From Vanilla planifolia (taxonomy: Eukaryota > Streptophyta > Magnoliopsida > Asparagales > Orchidaceae): a stretch of 64,000 nt of DNA. Location of the stretch: positions 451,501-515,500 of the forward strand of contig JAIUJO010000087.1 in the NCBI GenBank assembly GCA_023846275.1, read 5' to 3'. Positions 1-14,100 of the stretch are shown here, one piece after another. The stretch's first letter is position 1. The number at the start of each line of letters is the position of its first letter. The notes beneath the pieces are model-generated. The model did no database searches. It was not told where the DNA came from and saw only the letters and a list, made by a program, of their open reading frames with translations. The translations under genes were made by a program, and so were the position numbers.

Positions 1-1522
1 GGTTGATTTTAAGATATTAAGGAGATGAAAAGTATTAATTTGAACCACCAATTTTGTTATGAATTAAAAAAGATCTTCAATCGAGCCAAACCATAAGTCA
101 AATATTTTTAATAGTATAAAGTTAATATATTATAATTCTATAATATATTTTTAAGTCATTTAATTGTATAATATTAAAAAAAATAAAAAAAATAATATTA
201 ATTATACAAGAAATATACATTTGGAGATATTAAGGAGTTTGAGCATACAATCCTTCAACATGAAATGAAGAACAACAAAACATGTCTCCAAAAATTTTTC
301 TAAGCCCTAGAAAAAGGTTTTTAAAAATATTAGAATCAATAAATACAATGATTATTCTCGTTGAGATAAGTCTTGTGATGATTATTTTATCTTGATCGTA
401 CCTGGTTTGGACTTATTTTGAGTTACACAAACAAATATGCATAATAAAATAAAACATATTAACTTATAATTATTTAAAAAGATTTAAAACTTTAATAGGA
501 CAAATTGATGTAAAGTAATTTAACTAAATAAAAGTGAGGTAAAGCTTACTCAAAAGGGCAATTAGAGTTTCATAATAATATTGCCAAACTAAAGTAAAAC
601 ATTTGAAGAAATGAGCTTTGTTGTACGAGAAAGTTGCATGTAAGATATTGAGGAGATCAAGCACAGCCTTTTTAATATTAAATAAGTTACAGTTTAAAAT
701 ATCTCAAAATGCATGAAATATTCAAAAAAAAATACATGATAATACAAAATGAACATATAGTTCGATAAAGTTCATCCAAACAAGTCTGACAACATTTCTT
801 TCATCTACATAAAATATTGTTTGGGAAAATGTTTAGTTAAGAAATTAAATAAGAATAAATAATAGAATAAATTATTATTTAAATGTTAATGAAATATATA
901 TATGAAAGATAAAATTAGATAAATTTAAGTCATATGTTATAACCAGAACAAAGAAGCATAAACATGATAGGAGAGGAAAATTTTGTACTCGCATTATTAT
1001 AATCAAATTAATGAGAAAAATTTGAAAACATGATATAAATTGAAAGGGATAGTTACCTTTCTTGATAATAAGGAGATTGAGTGTAACATTATTGAATGTT
1101 AATTATGGCATTAATTGAAATTTTTTATTTAGAGTGCAACAAACATAGAGAATAAAATATTTCAAAATATTAAAATGTTGTAGAGCTCACTAAGATAAGC
1201 CCAATGACCTACGTCTTAACTCAAACATACATCAATCAAAATATTTATGAACTATCAAAATAAGAATAGTTAATAATAAATTATTCTTAATATTAAGAAA
1301 AAATATATTAATGTTAAAATGATAAGAATTTAGATATGTCATTCAAATAATTCAAGGTTACATAATAGTCATGTAGAGAAGATTTAAAATTACATAAGAA
1401 GTTAATCAACTCAAAGAAAAATATTTAAAGAAATGAGACTAATTCTACATCCCTTTTTGTACAATTCAAAATGTTCATAAATCTCATAAAAATGTTTGAA
1501 AATAAAATATTAAAAATTCTTT

Positions 1523-1543
1523 AATATATATATATATATATAT
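1523..1543. repeat. Short (AT)n run inside a satellite monomer
   Basis: A run of about ten AT units lies where the satellite consensus already carries a short tatatat core. It looks like a small expansion of the same spot that has expanded far more at 10,617-10,708. Confidence 0.8.
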
Positions 1544-4500
1544 TAATGTTTATTTAGATAAGTTGAAAAACATTTATTTTATCACATTCAAAACTTTCCT
1601 AGATTTATTACAAATTCCCAAGATAAATAACTACCACTAATAAAAACATATTCTCTTAATATTCAAAAAATAGATGCAAAAGTGAAAATGAAAGAACTTC
1701 AAGTAATGTAATGTAGAATAAGTAAAGGAAATACAGAAGTCCCACAAGTGGAGATTTAAATTTTCAAGGAAATATAACATAGTTGAAGTGGAAAACAATG
1801 TAGAGAGTTATAATAATATAATAAAGACAAAGTAAAGCATTTCAATTAATGAGATAAATTTAATGAAAAGTTTCATTTAAATTTACTAAGAAGATCGAGG
1901 ATAATATTCTGAATCATCAAATTATTGTAATTAAAAAAGTAATATTATAAAAATAATAAAAAATGAGTATTTAGATGACAAACTCATCAAGATAAGTCCA
2001 ACAATGTCCTCCCAAACTCATTTCTAATTACTACAAATTTCAAAAATAAATTTGTATAAATTTAAATAAATTATTATATTAATATTTACTAAATTCATAA
2101 TAAATATTTAATGAGATAATTTCAAACAATGAAATTTAACAAAATCAAAGAGATAAAAATGTTACAAAAGAGGAGAATTATAGTTTGTATAGAAGAGGTT
2201 CACTAAGTAATGAGGGTATCAAACATTACAACATCATTACTTTAGCTATAGATTAAAAAAGTTCATAAGATGAGCAAAACCATATAAAATAAAATTTATA
2301 AACATACGAAAATAAAAATTTAATTGTATAGAGTTAATTGAGATGATTCCATTGACATTTATGTTGTCTCCATATGACTTTGTTTAGACTTATTATGAAT
2401 TAGATGAATTCAATTAGTGTAATATCTAAAAATTGAAGTGATGTGAAGGTCTCAAAAAGGGTGATTAAACCTACATTATAACATTGCCAAATAAAAAAAA
2501 AAGTTTAATTAATAGGATTAATAGTTCAAAAAAGTTGCATTCCAAGATAATAAGGAGATCGACTAAAACATCCATGAACATAAAATAAGGAATGAGTTAA
2601 AATAACTCATAAAACATTAAAAAAATCTAATAAATAAAATTTTCATTAAGGAGACTCTAACAATGTTTGGTTCATCTCAATCAAATATCACTTGAAGTTT
2701 CTATTAATTAACCCAAATAATCATAAACAATAAAAAAATTTAATTTTAAAATTAAGAAAACATGTATTAAAGTTGTAATAAATTTAATTAAGGCATTGTA
2801 ATATTACTAAGTCAAAACTATGTAAAGGCCACAAAAATTGAGATTTTTTTTTATATAGTAAAATAATAAAATTAAAATAAAAAATTTTAGGAAATGATAT
2901 AAATTGTGTCGAAAAAGATGCAATCTAAGATACTATTGGGATTGAGTATAACATCCTTGATCGTTAGATGTGGTAATAAAAATTTGATATAAAACAAGCT
3001 AAAATACTATAAAATAAAATATTTAAAATATAAAAAATCAATACTTCTTGTGATAAGGCTCACCATGGTCTATCTAATGACCATTGTTTTTTCTCGATTT
3101 AACCATATTTAAAATTTTAGTTAATTTCCAATGTAGATTAGCATAAAAACTTATAAATTATTATTTAATATTATAAATATATATTACAATAGATATGATA
3201 TTAATTTAAGTAGTGTAGTATAAGAAAATAAAACATATCTCAGGGTTGCTGATAGAAGATTTAAAACAATGGGTAATATAAGAAAATCAAAGAAAAAATT
3301 AAAATGATACAAATTTTAAATGAACACTACATTCTATGATAATAATGAAATCAAAAGTAACATCCATGATTATGAAATGTGGTTTGAATTCAATTGCTAT
3401 GTAAATATTGATAAAAAATTTTCAAATTTTTAGAAATTAATGTAGAATAGGGTAGAGATTTTAAAAATAATTCAAAAATTTGTTTTACTTTGAGTGGTCC
3501 TCATTTGCAATTATTATGATATGCAATAAAAATATGCATTAATAAAAGTTTTTATTTTAACATTTAGTAAACATATCATAAAGTTGGAATGTGGTAAATT
3601 GAAATAATATAATATAATGAAACAAAATAAATGTAACTTATATATTAAAGATGCCTTAAAGTTATGTAATACTATGACTAATTCAAAGAAAAAAGTTGAC
3701 AAAATGAGCTGAAATATAAGGAAATATTGTATTCGAAGACACTAAGGAAATTGACCATGACATCCTAACAAATTAGATCATAAATAAATACATATGTCCC
3801 TTTAAACATAGTAAAGCAAAGAAAAAAGATTTTAAAATTATAAAAACAAATATCTAATTTGATAAAAGAGTCCAATGTCATTTGATTCACCTCATTCAAA
3901 TCTTGTTTTTAAGTTACTACAAATTAAAAAAGGTAAATTATTTTAAATAATTTGAAATTATTTTCAAAAGTATGTTAATACATATTAATAGTGAAATGAT
4001 TCAAATTGAAGCATTATAATGTAAAGAAAAGACATGTAAAGTTTACATTATAAGAGAAATTAAGTCACATAACAATATTACTAATTCTAAAAATGTGATA
4101 AATTATGTGGAAAAGTTATATTCCATGATAATGAGGGCTTTGAATGTAACATCCATGATCAAGAAATGATACACAAATTAAAGTGTTTAATAAAGGCAAA
4201 AGAATAGAAAAAAATCTAAAAAATATGAAAAATAAATATTTAAATGAAAAGTGTTTTTGAAGAGGATTTGAGTGAGATTCTTTTACATTATTAGACCTCA
4301 TTTTAAATTACAATAACTTATGAAAGTAAACAAGCACAAATTATAATGAAAATTTTTTTAACATTAAGTAAATATTTGTTAAATACAAATAGAGATAAAT
4401 TGAAGTAACGTAATATAGTCAAATCAAATCAACATAAAGTTCACATGAGAGTCAGTTCAATGTTATATTGCAATACGGCCAAATCAAAGCATAAATGCCT

Positions 4501-5701
4501 AAGAAATGAGACAAAATAGGTAGAAAAATTGTGCGCAAAGATATTAGTGGGAATGAGTGTAACATCCTTGACCATCATGCTTGGTAGAAGCAACACATCA
4601 ATCAAGCAAGCGAACACCAAAAAAAAATAAGTGATTAAAAATGTAAAAAAAATTAAATTGATTGGAGCTTCATTAGAAGAGTCTTAGGACATTTTTTTTG
4701 TCATGATCAACCTCCATTAGAAACATTACAAATGAAAAAAAAATTAATAAAAAATTAAATATAAATTGTCATTTGAATTTTTAGTAAATATATGTTAAAG
4801 CTAAAGAAGGAAAAGTTAAAGTTACATAATATAAGAAAACACAATCAATGTATATGACACTTATTGGATGAATTAGAGATTTGTAGTAATATACCAAAAT
4901 CTATGCAAAAGAAATTGATGGAATTAGATTAATTGTAAAAAACATTTCATCTCAAGGTACTAAGGAGATCATGTGTAACATCATTGATAATTAAATCAAG
5001 TACAAATCATAATGATTAATAAGGCCTTTCAAAACCATATCAAATAAAAATTTTAGGAATATAAAGATAAAAACTTAATTTAATAGAGTTCATTATGACA
5101 ATTGAAACAGTGTTTAATTTGTCTTAGTTAGAGCTCAGTTGGAAATACTACAAATTACAAAAATAAATAAAAATAAGTAATAATAAACCATAATCTTTTT
5201 TCTAAAAAGATGACAGTGCTAAAAAAGGACAAATTAAACCAACAAAATATTACCAAATTAAATCAATGTTAATATCACACTAAAAAAGAGTTAGAGTTTT
5301 GTATGACCAATTGAAGGCAAAAAAATAAAATAAAATAAAATATATACTATTGGAATGATACATTCTTAATAATAAAATAATTAAAAAATTTAAAATTAAC
5401 CTTTTTTGGTGTATAAATAATCAAGAAGTGTCCATCATATGTTTCGTTTTACTTTGTGCTCATTTTGAATTATTAGAAATTAGAAAAGTAACCATAAAAA
5501 CAAATAAATTATTGTTTAATATTAAGAATTTTTTTAAAATCTAAAGTGATATAAGTTAAAGAAATGTAAACTAACAAAAACATAGAAATTTAAAGGTATT
5601 TTGCTAGAAGATTATTTGTTATGAAGTCGTATAAGCAAATAAAAATTAAATATTTGAGGTAATAAAATACAAAGTAGTAGAACATTGTACTGCAAGATAT
5701 C

Positions 5702-5882
5702 AAGTAGATAAAGAATAAAATTATCGATGGCCAAATTAGTTAAAAACATAATATTAAAAAGAAAATTTCGGAAACATAGCACAAAAGGAAAATTATATTT
5801 TCATTGTAAAGAAAATAATAAAATTAAAACATTTTAATTAATGAAATAGATTACACAGAAAAGTTCTATTCTAATGTGCTAA
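5702..5882 (+). repeat. Short-form satellite monomer (~180 bp)
   Basis: Two landmark boxes (caagtagata near 5,702 and aaggagatca at 5,881) are only about 180 bp apart instead of about 410. The copy keeps the landmark half and then passes to the aaacatttgaagaaatgag part of the unit, so the middle of the monomer is missing. Similar short forms occur at 30,840-31,005 and 31,418-31,575. Confidence 0.6.
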
Positions 5883-8800
5883 GGAGATCAAAAATAACAT
5901 CCCTACTAATCAAATCATTAATGATTCTAAATTTCTGTTAATGCATGAGAATAATTTAGAAAATAAAATATTTTAAAATATTGTAATAATACTTAATTAG
6001 ATAATGCTTTTGCGGTCGAGTTCAATGATGTTTATTTCAATTGTGTCTCATTTTGAATTAACAAAAAAATTACAAACGTAAATAAGATTAAAAAATAAAT
6101 TATCATTTTATTATTATATAAATAAATATTGATGTTTAAATAATATAAATTTAGGCAATGTAAGGTTCACTTGCAAGGAGAATTAGAGTTTTGTTTTTGT
6201 GCATGACAATCAAAGCAAAACATTTCAAGAAATAATATAAATTTTATGGGAAAGTTAGTTTCCACAATACTAAAATGGTTGAGTGCAACATCCTTCATTG
6301 TCAAATTAGGTACTAACTGAAATGTAATATAAAGCATTAGGAAAATATTAAAAAATATTTTTCATAATATAAAACTAATATATTTAATTTGATAAAGCTC
6401 ATAGGATGTGTCCAATAATACTTATTTCATCTTAATCAAAGCCGTTTTAAGGTTACCATAGATTACAAAACTAAATAATCTTAAATAATAATGTATTATT
6501 TTTTTAAAATCAAGTGAATATGTATTTATTTAAAATAAGAGATATTGAAGAAATGTAATATATCCAAATCAATTATATGCTAAGTTCAAAAAAGTTGGAA
6601 CTTAGTGATTTTTAGTGATATAGCAAACCAAAAGTGAAACATATCAAGAAAAAAATAAGATTAACTATGCAGGAAAGTTGCATTCCAAGATACCAAAGAG
6701 CTCGAGTGCACCTTCTTCAATCGTCATTTTAGGTAAATAACGAAAACTATCATACAATGAGGCCAATCATAGAAAATAAATTTTTTAAAAATATAATATT
6801 AAATTGGATAGAGTCGTATGACAAGATTCCGACGATGTTTGTTTTGTCTAAATTAGACATCATTTGAATTTAATGTGATTGATATAGGTAACTAAATGTA
6901 TAGAAAAAAATTATTCTTCTAATAACAAGTAAATAAATATTAAAGTTAAAACTAAAAAAATTAAAACTATAAAATATAATGAAATCAAAGTAACATACAG
7001 GCCACAATAGATGTTATTTAGAGTTACATAATAACGCAAACAAATGAATGCAAAAAATTTTGATAAATCAAATACATTGTAAAGTTAAATTTGAAGATAC
7101 TAAGGAGTACAAGATGAGCAAACTTCATCATCTGATGAACTATGAGTCATAATGTCTAGGAAAACTTACCAAAACACAAAAAAATAAATAATTAAAAAAT
7201 ATAAGAAATAATATTTAATTAAAAGGGGATATGCAATTTAGCCAATGACATTTATTTCATCTCAATAAAACCTCATTTTGTTTTATCAGGAATTACAAAA
7301 TTAAATAAGTATAAATCAAAATAATTATTTATTCATATTAATTAACAATAAGTTAAAGTTGAAAAGCATTATATTGATGATATGCAATATAACTAAATCA
7401 AGGTGACCTAAAAGACATTAGTAGGATAATTAGATCCTTTTAGTGATCAACTCAATGAAAGCAAAGAATTTGAAGTAATAAGAAAAATTGTACGAGAATG
7501 TTGAGTAACAATATAATAAGAAGATTCACTAAAAAAATCTTCGGTCATCAAATCATTTAGGAAAAAAATGACTCACAAAGCATGCCAAAATCATAAAAAC
7601 TAAGATTTGTAAAACTATAAAAAAAAATTTTAAAAAATGAATATATAAGTGGATACAATTGGTCAAGATTAGTCCAATGAAGTTTTTTTATCTTGTTCAA
7701 ATATTGTATAAAATTATTGCAAATTACCGAAGTAAATAAAAAATGATAACAAATTAACTTTTTTAATGTTAAGCAAGTATATTTGAGTTGAAATGTGATG
7801 AATTGAACAAATTTAAAATAACTAAGTCATGACAAAACAAATTTCACATGAGCGGAAAGTTAGAGTGACATAACATTATAACTTAATAAAAAATTTTAAA
7901 AATTAAGAAATTATAAAAAAGTGTGACAAATTTTTTTTTGACGATAATGAGGACAGCAAGAGAAAATATGATCTATGAAAAAATCAAGTATAAATCGATA
8001 TACCTAAAAAAATGTAGCAAAATACTAGAAAATAAAGTCCTTGAAAAAAGAAAAAAATATTTATGAAAATAAAGCTCATCGGTAATAGTAAAACGATTTT
8101 TGTTTCATCTTAGTTAAATATTGTGTTTAATTACTATAAATTATCAAAGTAAATAAAAATATTAAATTGTTTTTCTAAAGTTGAAATGAGTTAAATTGAA
8201 GCAATGCATATAAAAAAATTGAAGACAAGTAATGGTCATATAGATAAGATTTAGAATTACATAGTTATACAAGAAAATAAAAAAATTATTTATGAAATTA
8301 AATAAATTTTATCATAGGTTGGATTCCATCCTCCACTCTAAAATTTGATTCAAATTGAATTGTTCAATAATGATTTCCATAATTCTATAAAATAAAATTT
8401 AAAAAATATGCGAAAAGAATATTTAATAGAATAGAGCTTATCCAATGAAATTGAACAATATTTAATTTCTCTAATCAAACTTTATTTAGAATAATAAAGA
8501 ATTACAAAATTAAATAGACATAAATATGAAGAAATAGTTATTATAATAAAAATTAAATATAAGTGAAAAATGAATCGAGATAAATTTAGGCAATGTAGTA
8601 TAATATAATTAAAGAAATCTAAAGGTAACACGATAGGCGACTTAGATTGAAGTGCAGTATCCTTAATCACCGAATCATATTGATCAAAAAATTTCACATG
8701 ACATACGACATTTTAAAAAATAAATTTTTTAAAATGATTAATCTTATTGGGATATTTTTAGAGAAATTTGTTTCTTTTTAATGAGACTTTATTTTGAATT

Positions 8801-10614
8801 ATCATGAATTTCTATACTAACTAATTATAAACAATTACAAATGATTACTTTAACATTATGTTAATATATTTTCAAACATAGATTTAATAAATTTAAGAAA
8901 TTTATATAACTAAATAAAATTGATGTAAACATCACAACAGACATGATTTAGTAATATATAGTAATATAACAGAAAAAAATAAAAAATTTAAATAAATGAA
9001 CGTTAAAATAGGAAGGCTTATTCAAAGATACTAAGAAGATCAAGCGTGGTATCCTTAATCATCAAATCATACGTAAATAAAAATCTATCATAAAGTTTGC
9101 GAAAACTTAATTAAATAAAAGATATAAAGTTGTATGAATGAATATTTAATTTGATTGAGCCTAATGAGATGGATCACAAAACATTTAATTCTCATTCGCT
9201 AGGCCTTGTTTGAAATAACAATAAATTTAAAAACTAATTAACATAAAATAATAAATTACAATTTTCATATTAAATAAATACCTAGTAAAGCTAAAAATGA
9301 GAAAAATTAAACAAAAATGCTAAATTTTAATATACTAAGGAAAACAACTATAACAGTTTCAATCATTAAATATCACTTAAATAAAAATATCTCATTAAGC
9401 TTAAAAAACCCTATGCAAAAAATTTTAAAAAATAAAAAAATTAAGTATTTAAATTCAAAGAGCTCATTAAGATGATTCAAATCAAGTTTATTTTCCCTCC
9501 ATAAAACATCATTTGAAATAACTTTAAATTACATACATAATTAAAATTAATAATAATAAATTATTACCTTAATATTATGTAAATATATAATAAAAATAAA
9601 ATATAATAAATCAAATGAAAATGATGTAACCAAATTATAGTGTTGCAAATATCAAAGATGGTTAGAATAAAAGTTTCATAGTTATATATGAAAATGAAAA
9701 AAAAAATGTTTAAGGAAATTAGAAACATTATATTAAAATTTTGGGTTCCAATATATTGCGAAGTTATTATGCAACATTCAAAATCATGAAATTAATTTTG
9801 AATAAAAATTTCTCATAAAATGTGCAAACATCCCTAAAAACAAACCTTTAAAAGCAAATATATTCAAATAAATATTTTATTGATAGAGCTTACTGATTCA
9901 ATCAAATATAACAAAATTAAATAAAGTTAAAAGTTTCGTGAGAGGAGAATTATAATTTAATAGAAATGTTACCAAATCTAAACGAGAGATTTGAAGAAAT
10001 GAGTTTAACTGTATGCCAATGTTGAATTCCAAGATATTAAATAAGTCAAAAATATATTCTAATAAGGTAGAAATTGGTATGTATTGTAAAGCACACTAAA
10101 ACACATGGAAATAAAATATTAATAGACAAAAAGTGATAATTTGTTGATAGAGTTCATCAAATTGGGTCAAAGGATTTTAGTTTCTTCAACATCGACAATA
10201 GTTTGCAATTATTGCAAGAAAAATAATATTTTAATATTAAAAAATTATATGTAAAAATTGAAATGAGATAAGTTGAAATAATGTAATATAATGGAATCAA
10301 ATTGATATAAAAATTGAAGAAAAAATTTGAAAAAAAACATAAATTATATGCGAAAGTTACATTTCTATATAATAAGGAGGTCAAGCGTAACATCTTAGAT
10401 TGTTAAATCAAGTACGAATCAAAATATTTTACAAAATAGGATTATAAGAAATGAAATTTTTAATAATAACAAAATAAATATTTAATTGGATAGAGCTCAA
10501 TACATCGAGTCCAATGACATTTTACTTTTTCGTGATGTTGCATCGTTAAGATAATGTTTTATTTGCAAAACTTTGTACGAATAACAAATAATAAATTATT
10601 ATTCAAAATTAAGT

Positions 10615-10616
<2 letters not shown>

Positions 10617-10708
<92 letters not shown>
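10617..10708. repeat. (AT)n microsatellite
   Basis: An uninterrupted AT run of about 80 bp (10,617-10,696) is followed by one G-containing interruption and more AT. It sits in the satellite after the aattattattcaaaattaag segment, where the consensus has a short atatat core. It is therefore an expansion within a monomer and not a separate insertion. It explains the unusually long landmark interval between 10,374 and 10,850. Confidence 0.95.
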
Positions 10709-11094
10709 TAAAGATTAAATAGAAAAATTGAAGAAATATAAAAGTAACATATGTGAAGATTTAGTGCTAAATAGTAATATAGAAAAATCAAAGCAAAAGA
10801 TTTCCAGAAATTAGAAAAAATGTAAGGCAATTTTTATTCCAAGATACGTAGCAAATTAAGGGTAGCATTCTACAATGAGGAATATAGTACAAATCTAAAT
10901 AACTTATAAGTATTATAAAATCTATAGAAAATAAAATTTTAATAGTATAAATTATAAAAATATAGAAATAAATATTTTATTAAATACAGATCATCAAAGT
11001 GAGCTTAGCGACATTTATTTTCCTTCATTAGACAATATTTTGGATTATTATCAATTATTAAATTAAGAATAAATAATAATAAATTATTAATTTA

Positions 11095-11120
11095 AAAAAT
11101 TTAGAGCCATTAAAAAGCGG
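11095..11120. other. Satellite orientation switch F to R
   Basis: Left of this point the satellite reads in F, ending in the A/T-rich box (aataataataaattatt near 11,080). Right of it the R form is recognisable at once: tggattcgtgttgaaataaa matches the R box gatcgagatgaaacaaat, and gagctcaatctaattt follows. The last F copy also contains the same box in F (catttattttccttcatt near 11,012), so the junction is an imperfect inverted repeat with a spacer of roughly 70-100 bp. The exact base cannot be fixed by eye. Confidence 0.75.
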
Positions 11121-14100
11121 TGGATTCGTGTTGAAATAAATATCGTAGGACACGTATAACTGAGCTCAATCTAATTTAAAATTCTTTTTCTTAATTTTTT
11201 AATAATTATGGCATTTTTGACACCGTTGAATTTGTAGATTATTTCAACAGAGAGAGTGTTATACTTGATCTCTTAATAATCATGGAATGACATACTCCCA
11301 TACCTTTTCTATACATTCTGCAAATGTTTTGCTTATATTAATTATATTACATTCAAATAAAAATTTTACTCTCGTATGAGCCTTACACCAATAAAATTTT
11401 GTTATATTGTATTGTCACATTTTTTTATTTTCAACTTCTTCATATATTTATTTCATATTGAAATGATAATTTTTTGTTATTTATTCTTATTTTTTTTAGT
11501 AAGTTATATTAATACAAAATGAGTTCCAGTTAAAAAAGAGCCAAACATCTTAGACTACTCTCGATGAACCCCATCAACAAAATATTTCTCTCTAGTTTTA
11601 AATTTGTAATTTTTTGAATTTTAGCTTGCTTTGCATGCAACTTCAAATTTTACTACATTTTATGATTAAGGATTTTACACTCGATCTCTTTGGTATGTTA
11701 TAATGTAACTTTCATGTATTTATCCAAGTTTTATTTTTTTATTATTTTAGTATTCTTTTTGAGACACTCTAACTTATAGCTAATTTTGTGAATGAGAATA
11801 TTAAATATGATCCCTTTGGGATCTTGTAATGCAACTTTCTTATAACATTGTTGTCATTCTTTAATTTGCTTATATAATTATGAAATTAAAATTCTCCACT
11901 CATGCAACCATTCAAAATCTTTTATTTTTTAAATTACTTATCTCATGTGATAAAATTTTTTAAAATATATTTAGTTAATATTATAATAATTAATTCCTTA
12001 TTTATCCTTATTTAAGTTCTTAATTATTAATAATTGTACAAGATTTTTTATTGAGATAAGAAAATTATTGTTGAACTTCTACTTATGTACCTTATATTAA
12101 ATATTCATTTATTATAGCATTAATTGTTTATTATAGGGTTTTTTACATGATCGATTTTGATTCATAAATTATTTGATGAATGATGATGCTATGAGTAGTC
12201 ACCATTGTATCATGGAATATAACTTTCAAATATAATTTATCTCATTTCTTAAAATTTTTTTCTTTCAATTGATTATATTTCATGGTAACTCTAAATCACC
12301 TCTTATATGTTATTTACAACATTTATTTTTAGATATGTTACATTAAATAAAGTTGTCATATTTTATACTTTATTGTAATTTTCTACATTTTAAAGTAATT
12401 ATTTTTTTATCATATATGCTTAATTAATTTTGTAATTTTGACTTATTGTTGAAGTGGTATAATCAAGGAAAGAAAAATTTTTTAGACATGAGTCGATGAG
12501 TTATATCTTACTAAATTATATTTTAATGTTTCAAAAATATATTTTTTAAATATTTCAACATGTTTTATGTGATATTTTGATTCATAAATGATTGTTGATT
12601 AAGGATGTTAAGCTAAATCTCCTCAATTCCTTAGAGTGCACATTCCTCACACACTTTCTCCTATTTCTTCAAATGTTTTGCTTTTATTTTGTTATATATG
12701 CTGGCTCAAGTCAAGTATAGTAGCGAATGGGTCCAATAGAATAATAGCTACTAAAACTCCAGTTCTCCGCACATGTAATCTTTACATCACTTTGATCTGA
12801 TTGTACTTCATTGATCTAATTTATTAATTTCGACTTTAATGTATACTTACATAGTATTCAAGCTTTTTTTATTATTAATTAATCTTTTCACTATTAATTT
12901 TTATGAATTCTATATAATGTCTACTTGAGATTTAGAAAAAAAATAAAAATAATTTTCATGAGCTTTATCGAACAAGATATTTATTTAATATATTTAAATT
13001 ATTTATTTTCAATGATTTTTTCTCTCTATTTGTGATATTTTGCTTCGTTGAAATTAAATTTGAAATATTTTCTTATTATCATGATAACAACTTATATTAT
13101 TTATGTTTACTTTTTCTGATAATTCATAGTATTTTTAAAAGAGGTCTGTTTAACCTAAAAAATGTCATTTTACTTGACTCGATAAAATATATCTAATTTA
13201 ATATTCATTGATATATTTTTTCAAATAGATCTTACTTTCCATGAATTTTAATCAATTCGTGCTATATTTTTATTTAAACTTAACTTGATGATTGAGAATG
13301 TTATTGTCGATCTCATTAATATCATAGAATGCAACTGTCTCATATAATTCACGTTTCTTAAAATTTCTTTAATTGATATAGTTATATTGCAACTCAAAAT
13401 ATTCTCAAGTCTCATCTTTATTTCATTTTCATTCGGTTGTATTATATTACTTCAATTTATCTCTTTGTTAAAATGATAAATTTATTTTATTTTTTTCCTT
13501 TTAGCATTGTTAATTAATAGTAATTCTAAATAAAGTTTAATCAAGATGAACCAAATGTTTATAAACCTACCTAGATTGTTTTATTGAATTAAATATTTAT
13601 TTATATATTTTAAATATTATTATTTATATTAGGAACATGAATTATATGACATTTATATTTGTACTTGATTTGGCAATTCAGAAGATTACAAATGACCTTC
13701 TTATAATCCAAGAATGCAATTTTCTCTTAACGTTTTTCTCATTTCTTCAAACTTTTTAATTTTATTTAGTCATAATTATGTGAACTCCAAATCTCCTCTC
13801 AATTTATCATTACATCACTTTCACTTGGTTATGATGGATCGCTTCCATTTATATTATTTTAAGTTTATTATACATTTAAATAATATGAAAATGGTAATGC
13901 ATTGTTATTTATGATTATTTAATTTTGTAATTTGTTGGAACTCCTTAGTGAGGTGTGACCAAACTGAAATAGACATCACTAAACTTCATTCGAACTAAAT
14001 TTAATGATCAACGATATTAAACTAGATCCCATTTGTACCTTGCAAGTAAATTTGTTGTATTATTGTTCTCTTTTAATTGAAATTTTTAGTTAACTTGGTT

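Larger units (their letters stand above)
1..11105 (+). repeat. Diverged ~410-bp satellite array, block 1 (F orientation)
   Basis: This is a tandem array of a long A/T-rich satellite. The best landmark is the box ctaaggagatcgagtgtaac, usually preceded by gttgcattccaaga. Recognisable or decayed landmarks lie near 232, 651, 1071, 1451, 1889, 2208, 2553, 2936, 3344, 3744, 4132, 4546, 4963, 5350, 5702, 5882, 6273, 6695, 7103, 7518, 7948, 8328, 8642, 9034, 9337, 9757, 10038, 10374 and 10850. The commonest spacing is 380-430 bp. Shorter spacings mark monomers with internal losses. Copies are strongly diverged from one another and I see no higher-order repeat. The array runs off the left end of the window. 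No gene is present; the short open frames are chance frames. The satellite family is not one I can name. Confidence 0.9.
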
